From contig NC_050099.1 in assembly GCF_902167145.1 (NCBI RefSeq), forward strand, positions 241,006,588 through 241,070,587: a stretch of DNA of 64,000 nt. Reading direction: 5' to 3'. Source of the stretch: Zea mays (Eukaryota; Streptophyta; Magnoliopsida; Poales; Poaceae). The notes beneath the pieces were generated by a model. The model searched no databases and had not been told where the DNA came from. It saw only the letters and a program-made list of their open reading frames with translations. The position numbers and the translations under genes are program-made. Shown one piece after another: positions 10,004 through 22,814 of this stretch; position 1 is the first letter of the stretch, and the number at the start of each line of letters is the position of its first letter.

Positions 10004-11168
10004 TGAAAGGGAAATAGGGTTAACCTTTTCCCAGTATTAATTTTGGTGGTTGAATGCCCAACACAAATAATAGACTAACTAGTTTGCTCTAGAATATATG
10101 TTCTACAGGTGCATAAAGGTTCAACACAAACCAATAAAAGATTGAAGAAAGGGTTCAAAAACAAAGGAGCAAAGAAACCGAGTGTGCTCTGGTCTGGCGC
10201 ACCAGATAGTGTCTGGTGCACCAGGTCGTACCAGAGTGAACTGGCCACTCTCAGGTTTCTCCAGGCGCACTCCGCTAAAAATCACCGGACTGTCCGGTGT
10301 GCCACCGGACTGTGCGGTGCACAAGCAGAGTAACGGCTATCCAGCGCAACGGTCAACTGCAACAACGCCTGACATCGCTACAGTGAAGAACAGTGCGCGC
10401 AGAAGAGCGCAGAAGTCAGAGGCGCACCGGATAATGAACAATGTATGTCCGGTGACTGTCCGGTGCCACTAAAGGACAAAGCCTCCAACGGTCAGAAGCT
10501 CTAGAACCCTAACGGTTGGGTGACGTGGCTGGCACACCGGACAGTGTCCAGTGGCGCACCGGACTGTCCGGTGCGCCCATCGACAGCAGTCTGCTCCAAC
10601 GGATGTTTGGTGGTTGAGGGTTATAAATACCCCCCAACCACCACCACTCCAAGCATCCAAGAATTCTGAGTATCACATTCAATACAAGGGCTCTAGCATT
10701 CACTCCTAGACACAATTCAAAAATTCAAAGCCTCTCCAAGTCCCAAATTCAACTCAAGCACTTAGTGACTTGTGAGAGAGAGATTTTGTGTTCTTTTGAG
10801 CTCTTGCCTCTTGGATTTCCTTCTTCCTTTCTCATTTCTTTTCTCAAGTGATTTGTAATCGAAGCAAGAGACACATAAGTGTGTGGTGGTCCTTGCGGGG
10901 TCTAAGTGACCTGGAAGATTAAGGAAAAGGCTCACTCGGGCTATGTGATCGTTTGAGAGAGGGAAAGGGTTGAAAGAGACCCGGTCTTTGTGACCACCTC
11001 AACGGGGACTAGGTTCTTTAGAACCGAACCTCGGTAAAACAAATCACCGTGTTCATCCGCTTGATTCGCTCTTGATTTGTTTCCCCCTCTCTTTCGGACT
11101 CGAATTTAATTCTAACGCTAACCCCGGCTTGTAGTGTGTGCTTAAGTTTATAATTTTCAGATTCCGCC
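10004..11168 (+). repeat. B 5' LTR, first part
   Basis: Starts TGAAAGGGAAATAGGG. U3 has several CACCGGACTGTCCGG palindromes (10270-10570). TATAAATA is at 10622-10629. E is inserted after CAGATTCCGCC. The remaining 27 bases of this LTR are at 34267-34293. Confidence 0.9.
10622..10629 (+). promoter_or_regulatory. TATA box of the B 5' LTR
   Basis: GGTTATAAATACCCCCCAACC; the same box is at 38217-38224 (B 3' LTR) and 42019-42026 (A 3' LTR). E interrupts the transcript about 540 bases downstream, so this promoter can no longer read into B gag directly. Confidence 0.75.
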
Positions 11169-11519
11169 TGTGACGGAACCTCCCAAGTCATTAAGCCCAC
11201 CCACAGTTGTCCTTGTCCATCGGACCTCAGACAACCCTGCAGGTGCACCTGATCACTTGACAAGTTCGGTATCTGTAATCTTTACCTTGCCCAAGAGCGT
11301 TTCACCCGTCACGCAGATATTACAACACATCGGAGGTATGAGTATGCGGAAGTAGTTACAACAACTTTATTTTAGATTAAAGTATAGAAAGAGTAGTATT
11401 ATTACAGACCAGAGCAAATATAAGAGTGTTGGAGTAATATTATTACATATCTTGGTAGGCAAAAACCCCTCCCGATAAACAGTAAAAGTTTTTAAAGGAG
11501 GACACTTCCTCCCGAGGCT

Positions 11520-12773
11520 TTAGTCTTGGTTTTCTTCTTTAGGAACCACCTTGGAACAAAAGCAACAAAAATTTGCTGCTTCCTCACCTAAAACAACATG
11601 GGACAAAGCCTTGAGTACGAAGTGTACTTTCGAAAGTCTTACCCGTCAAAATAAAAGACTCTCAAGGATATGATGGCTTTAAGGGAATCAAGGTATGGCT
11701 TGTCAGGAATCAAAGACTCTGTTTGCATAAATGCTTACTAGTAGTGGATCCTTAAAAATCCAGTTTTAATTGTCAGGTTAAGTAAAGTTACCTGCATCTA
11801 GAGTTCTTTCTACCCTAGTTCAAGCACTTGACCTATACTAGCCAATTTCTTATCAACCCTTTTTATTCATTGGAATGCTACGTGTAGGTCAGTGACCAAG
11901 TCTTCATGTCCGAGAAGTAACGGCGATCCGAATCAATTAATACTCAACTGAGGATCTCCAATCACACGACATATGTAGCACTTAACCCTTGCATATGTCA
12001 ACTCATCACCGGGGTTCTTAAGACCAGATCAGGTTCACGCCAACCGAGAGCACAGATACACCACCGTCCAGCCTCTTGCCACGGAGGGTACACGCTACTC
12101 TCGCCATCTCTCCACTCTCATTGCGTGTTATCTTATTCTGGTATTAGTCTGCCCGAGGCAAAGCTTACCCATGACGAGGCATGTGACCAGTTAAAAGGTC
12201 CTCGATCATCAAGCCTACATCGAGACAGTCCTTAATCGACTCAGACGGAGACACTACACCGAGACTCTCTTCTCGTGCAAGTCACCCGCCCGATCTCAAC
12301 TTTATCATTTCAAACCCAAAGTTTGGTACTTGGCAGAGGTACATCTTTTCTGATGATGATCCCATCATGGCCATGATGGATCCACCATCAAGTTTTATTT
12401 TTGAAAACATCCCACCCACTTTGACGCATCCTCTTTTGTCAAAACAAAACATTTTGTTTTTCTAGAGCAAAGCTAAGCATAAGAAAAACCTTTTTGTAAA
12501 ACAGGAGATCAAGGAAAGGTAAACAAATTCTCAAGGAAGGAAATGCAGCAATTTGTTTAGCACCCAACTCCTATAACTTAATGCATCAAGCAAGTGAGAA
12601 AGATTTTAAAATAGCAAGGAGGTGGCAAATGCACCGGGGCTTGCCTTGTGTTATAGGTGAGTCAGGCTCTGCTCCACAGATGTCAAAATAAAAGCAGTTC
12701 CCTGCCTGAGGTTCTTCAGGTGGTGGTGGTGGTATAGTCCTTGCGTCTTCAACTTCTATCTCTTCCTCGTTTT
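11520..12773 (-). CDS. E: LTR-embedded two-exon acidic mini-ORF with GC-AG intron
   Basis: Minus strand. Internal exon 12773-12645 (129 nt, 1-1 phase) begins after TATATATAG and reads an acidic, Pro-rich peptide (EEEIEVEDARTIPPPPPEEP). It ends CACAAG before GCAAGC, a GC donor. The intron, 1,057 bp, ends TTGTTTTAG; exon 11587-11520 opens GEEAANFCCFC and stops at TAA (11522-11520) after 21 further codons. The splice keeps the frame. F, G and D carry the same layout with different peptides. The upstream exon and start codon are not found. Function unknown; the exon structure is my reading, not observed splicing. Confidence 0.5.
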
Positions 12774-13659
12774 CTATATATAGCATATATAATCATGAAT
12801 GCTCATGAAAATGCAAATATAATAAAAGTATATTATCTAATGTCTTGAATACAATTTTCCTTCACGAATCACCAAGAAACTAGGGTTTTTGGAGTCAATA
12901 GTGAAGTTTATAGGGCAGGAGACTAGGGTTTTGGGTTCTAGGTACTAAACATGGTCCAAATCATGCCAAACTTTACCCAAGGCTTCTAAATAATATTTAA
13001 AGCTTATCTAAAAATTTTGGTGATTTTTGAAATTATTAATTAATTTCTAAAATTCTAGGGGATGAGTTTTGGCTATTTTAAATACTCCATAATTCCTTAT
13101 TTGGAATAAAAAATCCTAAAACTATTTTTATTAAATACTATAAAAAATCAGGAGCCTAGCAAAATTGGTCTGTTATTTTTAGCATTTTTCTATAATTTTC
13201 TAGGAATTCTCTAGTCCTGGCAGAAAAATTAAAAGAGAAAGGTGCTACAATATTGGGCTCATTTTAGTCCGAGACGGCCCACAAAGACAGAACTCGCCCG
13301 CGCGCGCCCACGCCCGCGCGGTCAGTTTTTGCGCGAAGACCCTTGTGTGGCAGAACCGCCCAAATTATTCCAGCTTAAGTGCCTAAGTCACGCCTCAGGG
13401 GCCGTAACACACTTAAATCGGAATAACCCGTCAGTTCCTCAGATCTATTCTGATAAAGCCACTTAACCAGGATCAAATACCACATACTCACTCGAAGGTA
13501 AGTCACAGAATAAATACAATAAAACAGGAATCCTCAAATTAAAGTGCTGAATTATTACATAAATCGGAGTTTTTCGAGTTGCTGGTAAGAGTTCATAAAA
13601 TAAGATGCAGCGGATAATCGATGTCGTCGATAGCGAGGAAATGGGCAAGGCCTAGCCTA

Positions 13660-14873
13660 CTACTCCTCGTGCTCCTCTCCTGCCGGAGCAGCATCCCACT
13701 CGACCGTCCAACCCGGTGGCAGGGTGGTAGGCCAAGTCACACCATCAACCATGTCCTGAAGCGTACCTGCAAAAGTTTTGCCACAAGCAAGGCTGAGTAT
13801 ACTAGTACTCAGCTAGACTTACCCGATGTTAGGAAAATACTCCTCTACCTCTAGACCATGCAGCTGTTTGGCTGAGGGGTTTGGTTTGCCAAAAGCACTA
13901 GCTGTTTCTAAAATCAATTCTTAGCTTTTCAATTTCTAGTATCATTATCTTAGCTAAGTTTGCTCTTTCTAAGCATACATGGTAACAAGCATTTAGTTCA
14001 ATCAACAAATTGTCTCATGTAACCTCATTTTACTTCTTACTCAATGTAGTACAAAGGGTCAAGCAGTCTCATTAGTTGTGAGAAGCAAACAATTTGAATT
14101 GAGTTTTATCCTTGCAAGGTAAACCTAAACACACGACATGTCAGGGTACTCCGACCCCACACATGTCAACCGTCCCCATCGATTCCCCGTTCGCGTCCAG
14201 GCCTCACCGTCTTGGCATACAATGCTCCACTGACCCCGGCTGCCGTCGTGCAGTGACCGCACTTGTACCCACCATAGCTAGCATGGGAGACCCAGTCTCA
14301 GGTCGCGTGAGGGATAAAGTCCGCGCCTGGCTTCACTCAGGTACTAGGTTTACAGGTTACCATATTTTCTGATATGTGCTTAGTATGTTCAAAAGCTTGA
14401 CTCAGGTATCCACACATTAATCCTTAATTTCTTTTTCGCATCTTATGGACAAGGCATCCTCCCTGGATCCAAGTCCATAAACTAACATAGATCCTATTAT
14501 CAAGATGAATACAATCAATTCCTGACCTCGCGCGAGTGCTAGAAAAATCACTCGACTTCTACCGAGATCCTGATTAGCAAAGCTGTTACTCGACCTAGCA
14601 TACTAGTATCCATCTCAAAAAGGAATCCTAAGTTCATGCAACTAGAGGTTTCAAGCAACTCCTACACTTAAGTGCACATTACAATCCTACAAGCATTAAG
14701 TGTAGTAAAGTAGAATATAATAATACGGTTATGCATAAAACTGGGGCTTGCCTTCAATAGCTGGGGCTGCAGGAGATCCTCTATGGCAGCCTCGGGAGCT
14801 TTCTCCTGGTCTTCCTCTTGGACAGTTACTTGCTCGGGGATGAGCACGTACTCTCCGTCAGCGAGATTACAAT
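13660..14873 (-). pseudogene. F 3' LTR copy of the GC-AG mini-ORF (frameshifted)
   Basis: Same exons as in the F 5' LTR: 14873-14752 (NLADGEYVLIPEQ) and 13766-13660 (ending PPGWTVEWD...EEHEE then TAG). The internal exon is 122 nt instead of 123: near 14770 this copy has CTCCTGCAG where the 5' copy has CTCCCCGTAG, so the frame is lost before the GC donor. Splice sites and the hairpin at 13793-13812 are retained. Confidence 0.5.
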
Positions 14874-17156
14874 CTAATGAATGCAATGAGTAAGATACAT
14901 GCATGATATGATATGTGCTTTAGCAATTAAACTTGATGGTGAATGATCCACTTAAATCAGATAGAGTTTAATCTTGCTACTAAAGATTTTTGGTGGTATA
15001 CTTAGTAATTTAGATCACACTCAGTTAAACTAAGTGGTAAGTCCATTTTGGTGTTCCACTGAATTCTTTATAAAGCCTTAGTGAGAATTTGTCAAGATTT
15101 CAAGTTGAACTTATTGGGACGAGGTTTATCTTTCATTTCTTTCCCTTTATTTCTTTTGTGTTTTTAAAGTGGGTTTGAACTACAAGTTGTCTTAATAAAT
15201 TTTCAAAAATTTTGTAAACATTACAGTGGCTTTTTACTGGTGTATAATTCTCTGTCCTAAAATTTGGGGCTTAAAGAGTGAATAGTTCTCTCTGGACAAA
15301 ATTATCAAATATTAGGGCAGAAGGGGTGCTTTGAACTACAGCTACCATTTAACAGTAGGTTATTCTCAAAGACTTATTTTTGCTGGCATTTAGATGTTAT
15401 AACATGACTTTGCACAAATTTCTAGCCATTAATACTTATTAGTTATTTTGCTATGATTTTCTAAAGTTTCTAGCCAAAGGGGTGCTTTCTACTACCACTA
15501 TATTTGAAAAATATCAAACAACAAATTTCTGATTTTTTTCTAGCTTCTACTTTGTGCAAGAGCAATCATTCTGAAGTTTGGCATCTTTTTGCTTAAGAGA
15601 GGGGTGGTAGGAATTATTTGGATTAAATGGCCTTTTCCATAAAGTATTGGCAATAGGTATCATTTTGCATCTTTCAAATGAGTTTGCATTTTTCTCTCGT
15701 GGCCTATCTCATTATTGATCTAGCAAAATTTTATTTGCCCAATATTGCATTATTTTTGGGTTACTTAGGATTTATTTGAAATATGACTCATTATCAAGTT
15801 CTATTTGTTTACCCTACTTAAAATGATGGGCTGGGGTGGTTATCATTTTTGTAGTGGGGTTCTAGTGGTTACAAGTCCACTGGATTTTTATTAACAAATT
15901 TGGATCTATTTTTATAATTCCAATAATTATTTTCTAGTTGGAATAATGCTAAATAAAACATTTCACTTTAATTCTGTTCTGGACTAGAGGTCCTTTTATT
16001 TTTCCTAGGTTCTCTGTTACTTAAGTAGGCTAGGAAAAATAATTGTACTCAATGTTCATTATTTTCTAATGCCTTTCTGATTTTCCTAAGTTTTGGGCAA
16101 AAATGGCTTTTAATAGATATCCCTACTAAATTTTTTAATTTGGGGTTCTCACTATTTTTAAACAGTGTTTAAATAGGGTTTGAACATCTACAAATTTTCT
16201 TAGGTTCAACACAGAAGCATAACTAATTTTCTTTAATTTAATAAGGTTTGGTCAGTTTCTGTATTTAATTCCAAACTCTAAAATTTAGAACAGAAAGCAT
16301 GGGATTCATTATTTTTAGTTGGTAGTCCATAATATTTAGAATCCAGCAAAATTGGTTTGACAATTTTTGGTTAAGTATTTTTCAAGTTATAAATTTCCTA
16401 AGTTCTCTGTTTATTAAAAAGATTAAACATAAATGATTAAATGGGAAACGATTTTGCAACGTGGTCCCTTGTGGGTGTTTTCAAGTTTCCTTACAGACTA
16501 GTCCTTGGATTACTATTCAAATGTGTCACTGACAGTTCAGAAAACCCCCTGGGGTTGCTCTAAACCTAACCCGAGGTCCTTCCCCCAAATTAAACAGTAC
16601 TCGCGGCGGAGGAAAGGGCAGAGGGGCTTACCGGCGGCGAGACTGCTCCGGTGAGGTGACCGAGGGTGTAGGGGAGGTCCTGAGGGTTGCGGTGATGTGC
16701 GGGTCGCCGTCGGGGATGGTCGGAGTCGACCGGTCCACGTGCACAGGCGGGGGAGCTCGTCGGCGACGAGGAGTCTGACCTATCCAGGGCACAATTGATC
16801 AATCAAATGGGTCAGAGAGCTTCACCAGGGATCAAGGAAGGTGTGTGTGCGAGAAATTGAAGAACGGCTCACCGGATTGCTCGGTCTACGCGCGCAGGCG
16901 GGCGACCGAAGTCCAGCGAGGACGATCTTGGTTCTCTGGTGAAGTTCTGCCGGGTCCGAGAGCTTGGGAAGCTTTACAAGATCTTGGCGAAGCTAACCGA
17001 GCGGCTGGCGCGGCTTGGAAGCGACTGGAGTGGGCTGGCCGCGGTGGTCGAGGCTCGGGTGGCAATGGCGGGCGGAAGAGATCTCGCCGGAGCTAAGGAG
17101 GGGCGTCTGGCCGGCGAAGGTGAGCACGGGGTGAGGTGAGGCACGCCTGGGGAGGC

Positions 17157-17162
17157 TTTATA
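17157..17162 (-). promoter_or_regulatory. TATA box of the F 3' LTR
   Basis: CCTATAAAGCC on the minus strand. The matching box in the 5' LTR is at 31383-31378. GC-rich, exon-like leader follows, with donor-like sites such as GCCG^GTAAGC near 16633. Confidence 0.6.
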
Positions 17163-18268
17163 GGCGTAGGCGAGCACGACCGAGGGCGGGGCTCTGACAA
17201 GTGCTCAGGGTGTGCGCGGGCGAACGCCAGTGCGCGCTCTGGTGCCTAGCACGGCGTCGAGCACGAGGCAGCGCAGAGAGAGGTCGAGTTCAAGCGCGGA
17301 TTGGCTCCAAATCTTTGAGATTATGGCCATGATCCCGTCGAGAGATCTCTTCCTCTGACATTCCGTTGTCGTTTGTGTGTGGAGGCTTGCAGGTTTTACT
17401 GACTGGATCAAGAGATAGAGAGGGGAGAAATCGGGTTTGTCTCACTGCCGCACACAGAGAGAAGATCGCGGGTTTGACGTGTCCAAGGCACACGTCCCAA
17501 TGCCATCTTCTGACATGCGATAGAGGGGTTAGTTAGGAACAATTTTGTCAATGGGGTCATTAGGATTTGAGCTACGGATCAAGGTGAACACGCTCAGTCT
17601 TTGGCTCAAGGGCTGAAATTCAGAATTCAGAATTTCAGAAATTCCTATTGAACCCTCACTTGAGAAGCTTGTTTGGAGTTTTTATTAAACTATTTTGGCC
17701 AAGCTTCCATAATCTTTATTGTAGCTTATTTAGTATATTTCAATGTTTATATTTGGCCTAAGCCATGATTTTATGTTTTTCATGGTCTTTTACCCCTTTT
17801 TTTATTTCTACTTAATTAGCTCAATTAGGGTTGGTATTAGGGTTTCAACACTTTTCCCTTTTTGAAGAATCTTATCTGTTTGGAACATGATTCTTTAGAT
17901 ATATACTTAGTAGGTCTTCTCTTCTCAAGTTAATTTGATGCTTCATGCTTAATTTGGCTCACATAAAATGTTAATTCTTGGGTTAGCACTGAGAGAAACC
18001 TTAGGTGACACTGGGGTGTCACAGCCTTCCCCCCTCAAAGGAATCTCGTCCCGAGATTCGGGTCAGAGTCCTTCCAGGGTGAAGCGAAGGGTGAGACTCA
18101 TAGGAAGTGGGTGCTCTATTATTAGGGCAAACTGCTCTTCGAATGTCATTCTCTTTGCAACTTCAGAAGGAAGTCCTTTTAAATTTTGTTTCATAATTAC
18201 TTCATTCTGATTTAGGATTATATTTCTGAAATTTAGATTCGAAGGGCAGGAGGAGGGGCTGGGTATGA

Positions 18269-21200
18269 TTACGTACCAATTTCCTTAGGTAGGCAATCGG
18301 GGAAGTTGGATCGCAAGAATTCCTCAGTCTCCCAAGTAGCCTCTTCCTCTGAGTGATTACTCCACTGGACCTTATACATCTTGATCGATTTAGCCCGAGT
18401 TAATCTTTCCTTGCAATCCAGATCTTGGAAGGGTACTCTTGGTACGATAGATCTGGCTCTATCTCCAATTCTAGTTCTGCTATGATCTCGGTCGGCAATC
18501 GAACACACTTCTTCAGGTGAGATACATGGAACACATTGTGGATGGCAGACATTATTAGAGGTAACTTCAATTTATATGCTACGGGTCCACATGCTTCTAT
18601 GATCTCATAAGGTCCAACGTAACGAGGGGCTAGCTTGCCTTTGATTCCAAACCTCTGCACTCCCTTGGTGGGTGATACTTTCAAATACACAAAATCTCCC
18701 ACCTCGAACTGGAGAGGTTTCCTTCTCTTATCATGGTAACTCTTCTGCCTGGCCTGAGCAGCTTCTAGATTCTTCCTGATTAGTTTGACCTTTCCTTCGG
18801 CTTCAGTCACTAAGTCAGGTCCGAAAACTTCTCTTTCTCCAGGCTGAGACCAATTGAGTGGTGTTCTACACCTTCTTCCATAGAGAGCTTCGAAAGGTGC
18901 CATCCTTAGGCTGGATTGATAACTGTTGTTATAAGAAAACTCTGCCAAGGAGAGGTGCTTATCCCAGTTCTTGCCACAATCGATTGCACAAGCTCTCAAC
19001 ATATCTTCAAGAATTTGATTCACCCTCTCAGTCTGACCATCAGTCTGTGGGTGGTAAGCTGAACTTCTGATTAGCTTGGCCCCCAAAGACTCCTGCAGTT
19101 GTTCCCAAAATCTGGCAACAAATTGGGCTCCTCGGTCAGAAACAATAGTTCAGGGCAATCCGTGCAAACACACGATCCGGTCAATGTACAACTCTGCATA
19201 CTTTTGAGCCTTATCAGTGGTGTGCACAGGGAGAAAATGTGCCACTTTCGTCAGTCGGTCCACAATAACCCAAATCGAGTCATGATGACGAGAGGTGTTG
19301 GGCAGACCCACAATGAAATCCATGCTTATGTCATCCAATTTCCACGAAGGTATAGACAAGGGCTGCAAAGCTCCAGCTGATTTCAAGTGGCTGGCCTTTA
19401 TCCTCTGATAGGTGTCACATTCTGATACATATTGGGCTATCTCCCTCTTCATTCCGGTCCACCAATATAGGGGCTTCAGATCATGGTACATTTTGGTGCT
19501 TCCTGGATGCATAGAGAATTTGGAGAGATGGGCCTCATCCAAGATTTTCTTCTTGAGATCCTTGTTCTTAGGAACCACCAATCTGCTTTCAAATGATAAT
19601 ATACCCTTTCCATCTTGGCGGAAACATTTATACTTCTCAGTCTTTTGATGGAGATTCTCCTTAATAATCTGCACTCCCTTGTCACTGAGCTAGGCCATGA
19701 TGATCTGGTCTTGCAAAGCTGGCTCAACGAAAATGTGAGACAAAGCACCAGAAGGAATAATTTCAATTTGCATCTTGCTCAACTCATCACACAAGGTGTT
19801 AATGCGAGAATCCATCAGAACACAATTGCATTGCAACTTCCGACTCAAGGCATCTGCTACCACATTGGCCTTTCCTAGGTGATAATGTACCTCCAGGTCA
19901 TAGTCAAGGCATCAGCTCTAGCCATCTTCTCTGTCTCATGTTGAGATCAACCTGAGTAAAGATATACTTAAGGCTCTTATGATCAGTGAAGATGTTGCAG
20001 TGGGTTCCCATCAAATAGTGCCTCCACATTTTTAATGCATGAACCACTGCTGCCAACTCTAGGTCATGAGTGGGATAATTCTACTCATGAGGCCTAAGTG
20101 CTCTTGAGGCATAAGCAATGACTCAGTTGTCTTGCATCAAGACACAACCTAGTCCAGTGCCAGAGGCATCACAATACACATCAAATGGCTTGCTACTGTC
20201 GGGTTGCGCTAACACCGGTGCTGTGGTCAGATGTTGCCTCAAAGCATGGAAGGCATCTTTGCACTTCTGACCCCAAACAAACTTGGCTTCTTTCTTCAAC
20301 AGCTCAGTTATGGGCTTTGCAATTCGAGAGAAATCCGGAATGAATCTTCGGTAATAACCAGCTAATCAACTCTGAATCTGACGGGCAGTTGTTGGTGGCT
20401 TCCAGTACATCACCTCTTGCACCTTATCAGGATCAACAGTTATTCCTGCCTGAGAGATAGTGTGACCTAAGAATTTGATCTCCTTTAGCCAAAAATCACA
20501 TTTTGATAACTTGGCATAAAGGTGGTGCTCTCGCAGACGTTGAAGCACTACATGAAAATGCCCGACATGTTCTTCTTCGCTCTTCGAGTACACCAAGATA
20601 TCATCGATGAAAACCACTACGGATTTGTCCAGTTCGGGCATGAAAACAGAATTCATCAGATACATGAAATATGCTGGTGCATTAGTCAGCCCGAAAGACA
20701 TCACCAAGAATTCATATAGCCCATATCTGGTTAAGAAAGCCGTCTTCGGAATATCGCTTGCTCGTATCTTGATCTGATGGTAGCCGGAGCGAAGGTCTAT
20801 CTTGGAAAACACTTTGGCTTCGACCGACTGGTCAAAAAGAACATCAATATGATGCAAAGGATACTTGTTCTTGATAGTCACCGCATTGAGAGGGCGGTAA
20901 TCTATACACAGCCTCAGGCTTTCATCTTTCTTCTTTATAAACAAGGCTGGACATCCCCAAGGCGAAGTACTTGGGCGAATAAATCCTTTGTCCAGCAACT
21001 CCTGCAATTGCTTCTTCAATTCTGCCAACTCAGTGGGTGGCATCCGGTAAGGCCTCTTGGAAATTGGTGTCGTTCCCGGTTGCAACTCGATGGCAAATTC
21101 AATATCCCGGTTTGGTGGCATTCCTGGCAATTCATCAGGAAAGACATCTGCATACTCACAGACCACTGGAATCTTCTTCAGAGGTAACTCTGTCATAGAG

Positions 21201-21560
21201 AAAGCACATGACTGAGTAGAACCTTGACTGGGCAGAATTAAGGTGAAACTCCCACAGAACGGGGAATTGATTTCCACGATGCGGCTGGCTATATCAAGCA
21301 CTACTTAGTGCAGGGTCATCCAATTAGCTCCCAGAATAATGTCCACATTTTCCAAACCCAAAACAAGAAGGGTGGTTTTGACAATATGGCTTCCCAGTTG
21401 AATAGGCACACTTTGGTTTAATTGATTAGTTGCAATTTTACCCCCAGGTGTGGCTATCATAAATGACCCTTTTGAGTGATAGAAAGACAGATGACATTTA
21501 GCACTGAACTTTTGGCTAATGAAACTATGAGATGCACCAGAATCAAACAGAATTAAAAGC
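18269..21560 (-). pseudogene. F pol: protease, RT, RNase H, integrase, chromodomain
   Basis: Minus strand. Protease LILFDSGASHSFIS (about 21560-21310). RT 21301-20366 with [12 protein letters not shown] and the catalytic FIDDILVYS. RNase H (about 20360-19880) with FDVYCDASGTGLGCVL. Integrase 19674-18400 with HPGSTKMYHDL, MDFIVGLP, IVSDRGAQF and SSAYHPQTDGQTERVN. The C-terminal GPYEIIEACGPVAYKL region is followed, after a frame change near 18440, by a chromodomain-like YKVQWSNHSEEEATWE (18508-18269). Stops lie at 21307, 20366, several in RNase H, 19692-19690 (CAG to TAG) and 19152-19150 (probably CGA to TGA). The chromodomain and FIDD motif place it among plant chromoviruses (Tekay/Del group likely). 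Confidence 0.85.
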
Positions 21561-22557
21561 AGGTTGATTATAAACTGAAAAGATACCGGTCATGATGGGA
21601 GCTCCCTCAGGTACTTCCTCCAGAGTAGTGAAGTTGAGCTTCCCTTGCTTGACTTGTATCTTCTGCTTTCTTCCCTTGTCTTGATTTGGTGCTGGCATTT
21701 GCCTCTGCTGATTTCTGGGGCAATTCTTGGCATAGTGGCCCACATTGCCACAAGTAAAGCACTTGTTCCCATTGCCCTGGCGGAACTGCTACTGCTGCGG
21801 AGGCTGATTGTTCCTTGGAGCGGGAGCTGGAAAACGAGTGGGTGCCGGCTGCTGCTGCTAAGGTGGCCTGATCACCCATCTGCCTGCCTGCTGCTGAAAT
21901 CCCCTGCTCTGATTGTGAGAAACAATCCTGAACCTCTGGGCCTGAGCAGATGGTGCTGCCATTAGTGCCTTTCTCTTCTTCTCTGCCCGGTGAGCTACAA
22001 TACAGTCCTCCTGAGAGATGGCCAGGTTGACCAACTCATTGAAGCTATCTGCCCGGACAGTGTTAAGACGTTCCCGCAGCTTGGTGTTGAGACCCCTGCG
22101 GAAGCGATCTCTCTTCTTCTCATCAGAATCAGCATGGTAACCTGCATACTGGCACAGGTCATTGAAAGCCTGAGCGTACTACAATACCGTGCGGGTTCCT
22201 TGATTAAGTGCCAGAAACTCATTCAGCTTGCGATCGAGAATTCCGGCTGGAATGTGGTGCCCTCTGAAAGCAGTCTTGAATTCCTCCCAAGACACCTCTG
22301 ATCAGCGGGGAGCATAGCACAGAAGTGGTCCCACCAAGTCCGAGCAGGGCCACGAAGCTGCTGCATGGCGAAGCGAGCCTTGGTATCATTAGGGTAGTCT
22401 CCCGTGAGGAGGGGAAACTTGGACTCAACGACGCGGAGCCACACGTCGGCGTCCAATGGATCCTCTGCCTTGGTGAACAAGGGTGGCTGCGTGCTCAGGA
22501 ACTCTTGGTAGGTCGCCGTTGCCGGAGGTCGCTGATGCTGGCCTCCACCATGTTGTT
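21561..22557 (-). pseudogene. F gag, C-terminal part
   Basis: Continues the gag interrupted by G. It has LDADVWLRVVESKFPLL and LRGPARTWWDHF (capsid core, about 22480-22340), ISQEDCI (about 22010) and the zinc knuckle CFTCGNVGHYAKNC (about 21757-21716). A one-base deletion near 22295 shifts frame after MLPAD. TAG stops at 22181-22179, 21860-21858 and 21791-21789 all replace Gln CAG, as judged from D. It runs into the protease without a clear break. Confidence 0.8.
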
Positions 22558-22728
22558 GTAATACTCAAAGTTGTATTCAAGGAATGTATAGTAGATCTCC
22601 TCATTTCATGTGCCATATTTGCATCATAAAAAGAGCACACATGTAATCAAGAGTGATTAATTAAAACCAATGATACCAAAATTAAAGAAAATGCATCACG
22701 TGGAGTTTTATGTTTGTGCATTAAATAA

Positions 22729-22729
<1 letters not shown>

Positions 22730-22813
<84 letters not shown>
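22730..22813 (+). repeat. (AAT)n microsatellite
   Basis: About 28 nearly perfect AAT/TAA units in U3 of G. Likely length-variable. Confidence 0.95.

Positions 22814-22814
<1 letters not shown>

Larger units (their letters stand above)
13346..18023 (-). repeat. F 3' LTR
   Basis: Minus-strand LTR beginning TGTGACACCCCAGTG at 18023 and ending TTCTGCCACA at 13346. TATAAAG is at 17162-17157. Distal U3 is AT-rich, the R region (about 16600-17150) is GC-rich, and the mini-ORF exons lie at 14873-14752 and 13766-13660. It matches the 5' LTR over its whole length with scattered substitutions and small indels. Confidence 0.9.

Noticed and set aside
16590..16802. 70-codon minus-strand frame in the GC-rich F leader as the missing first exon of the mini-ORF
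   Set aside because: It ends at a good GTAAGC donor, but in phase 0, not the phase 1 needed, and the 5' LTR copy does not clearly keep it.
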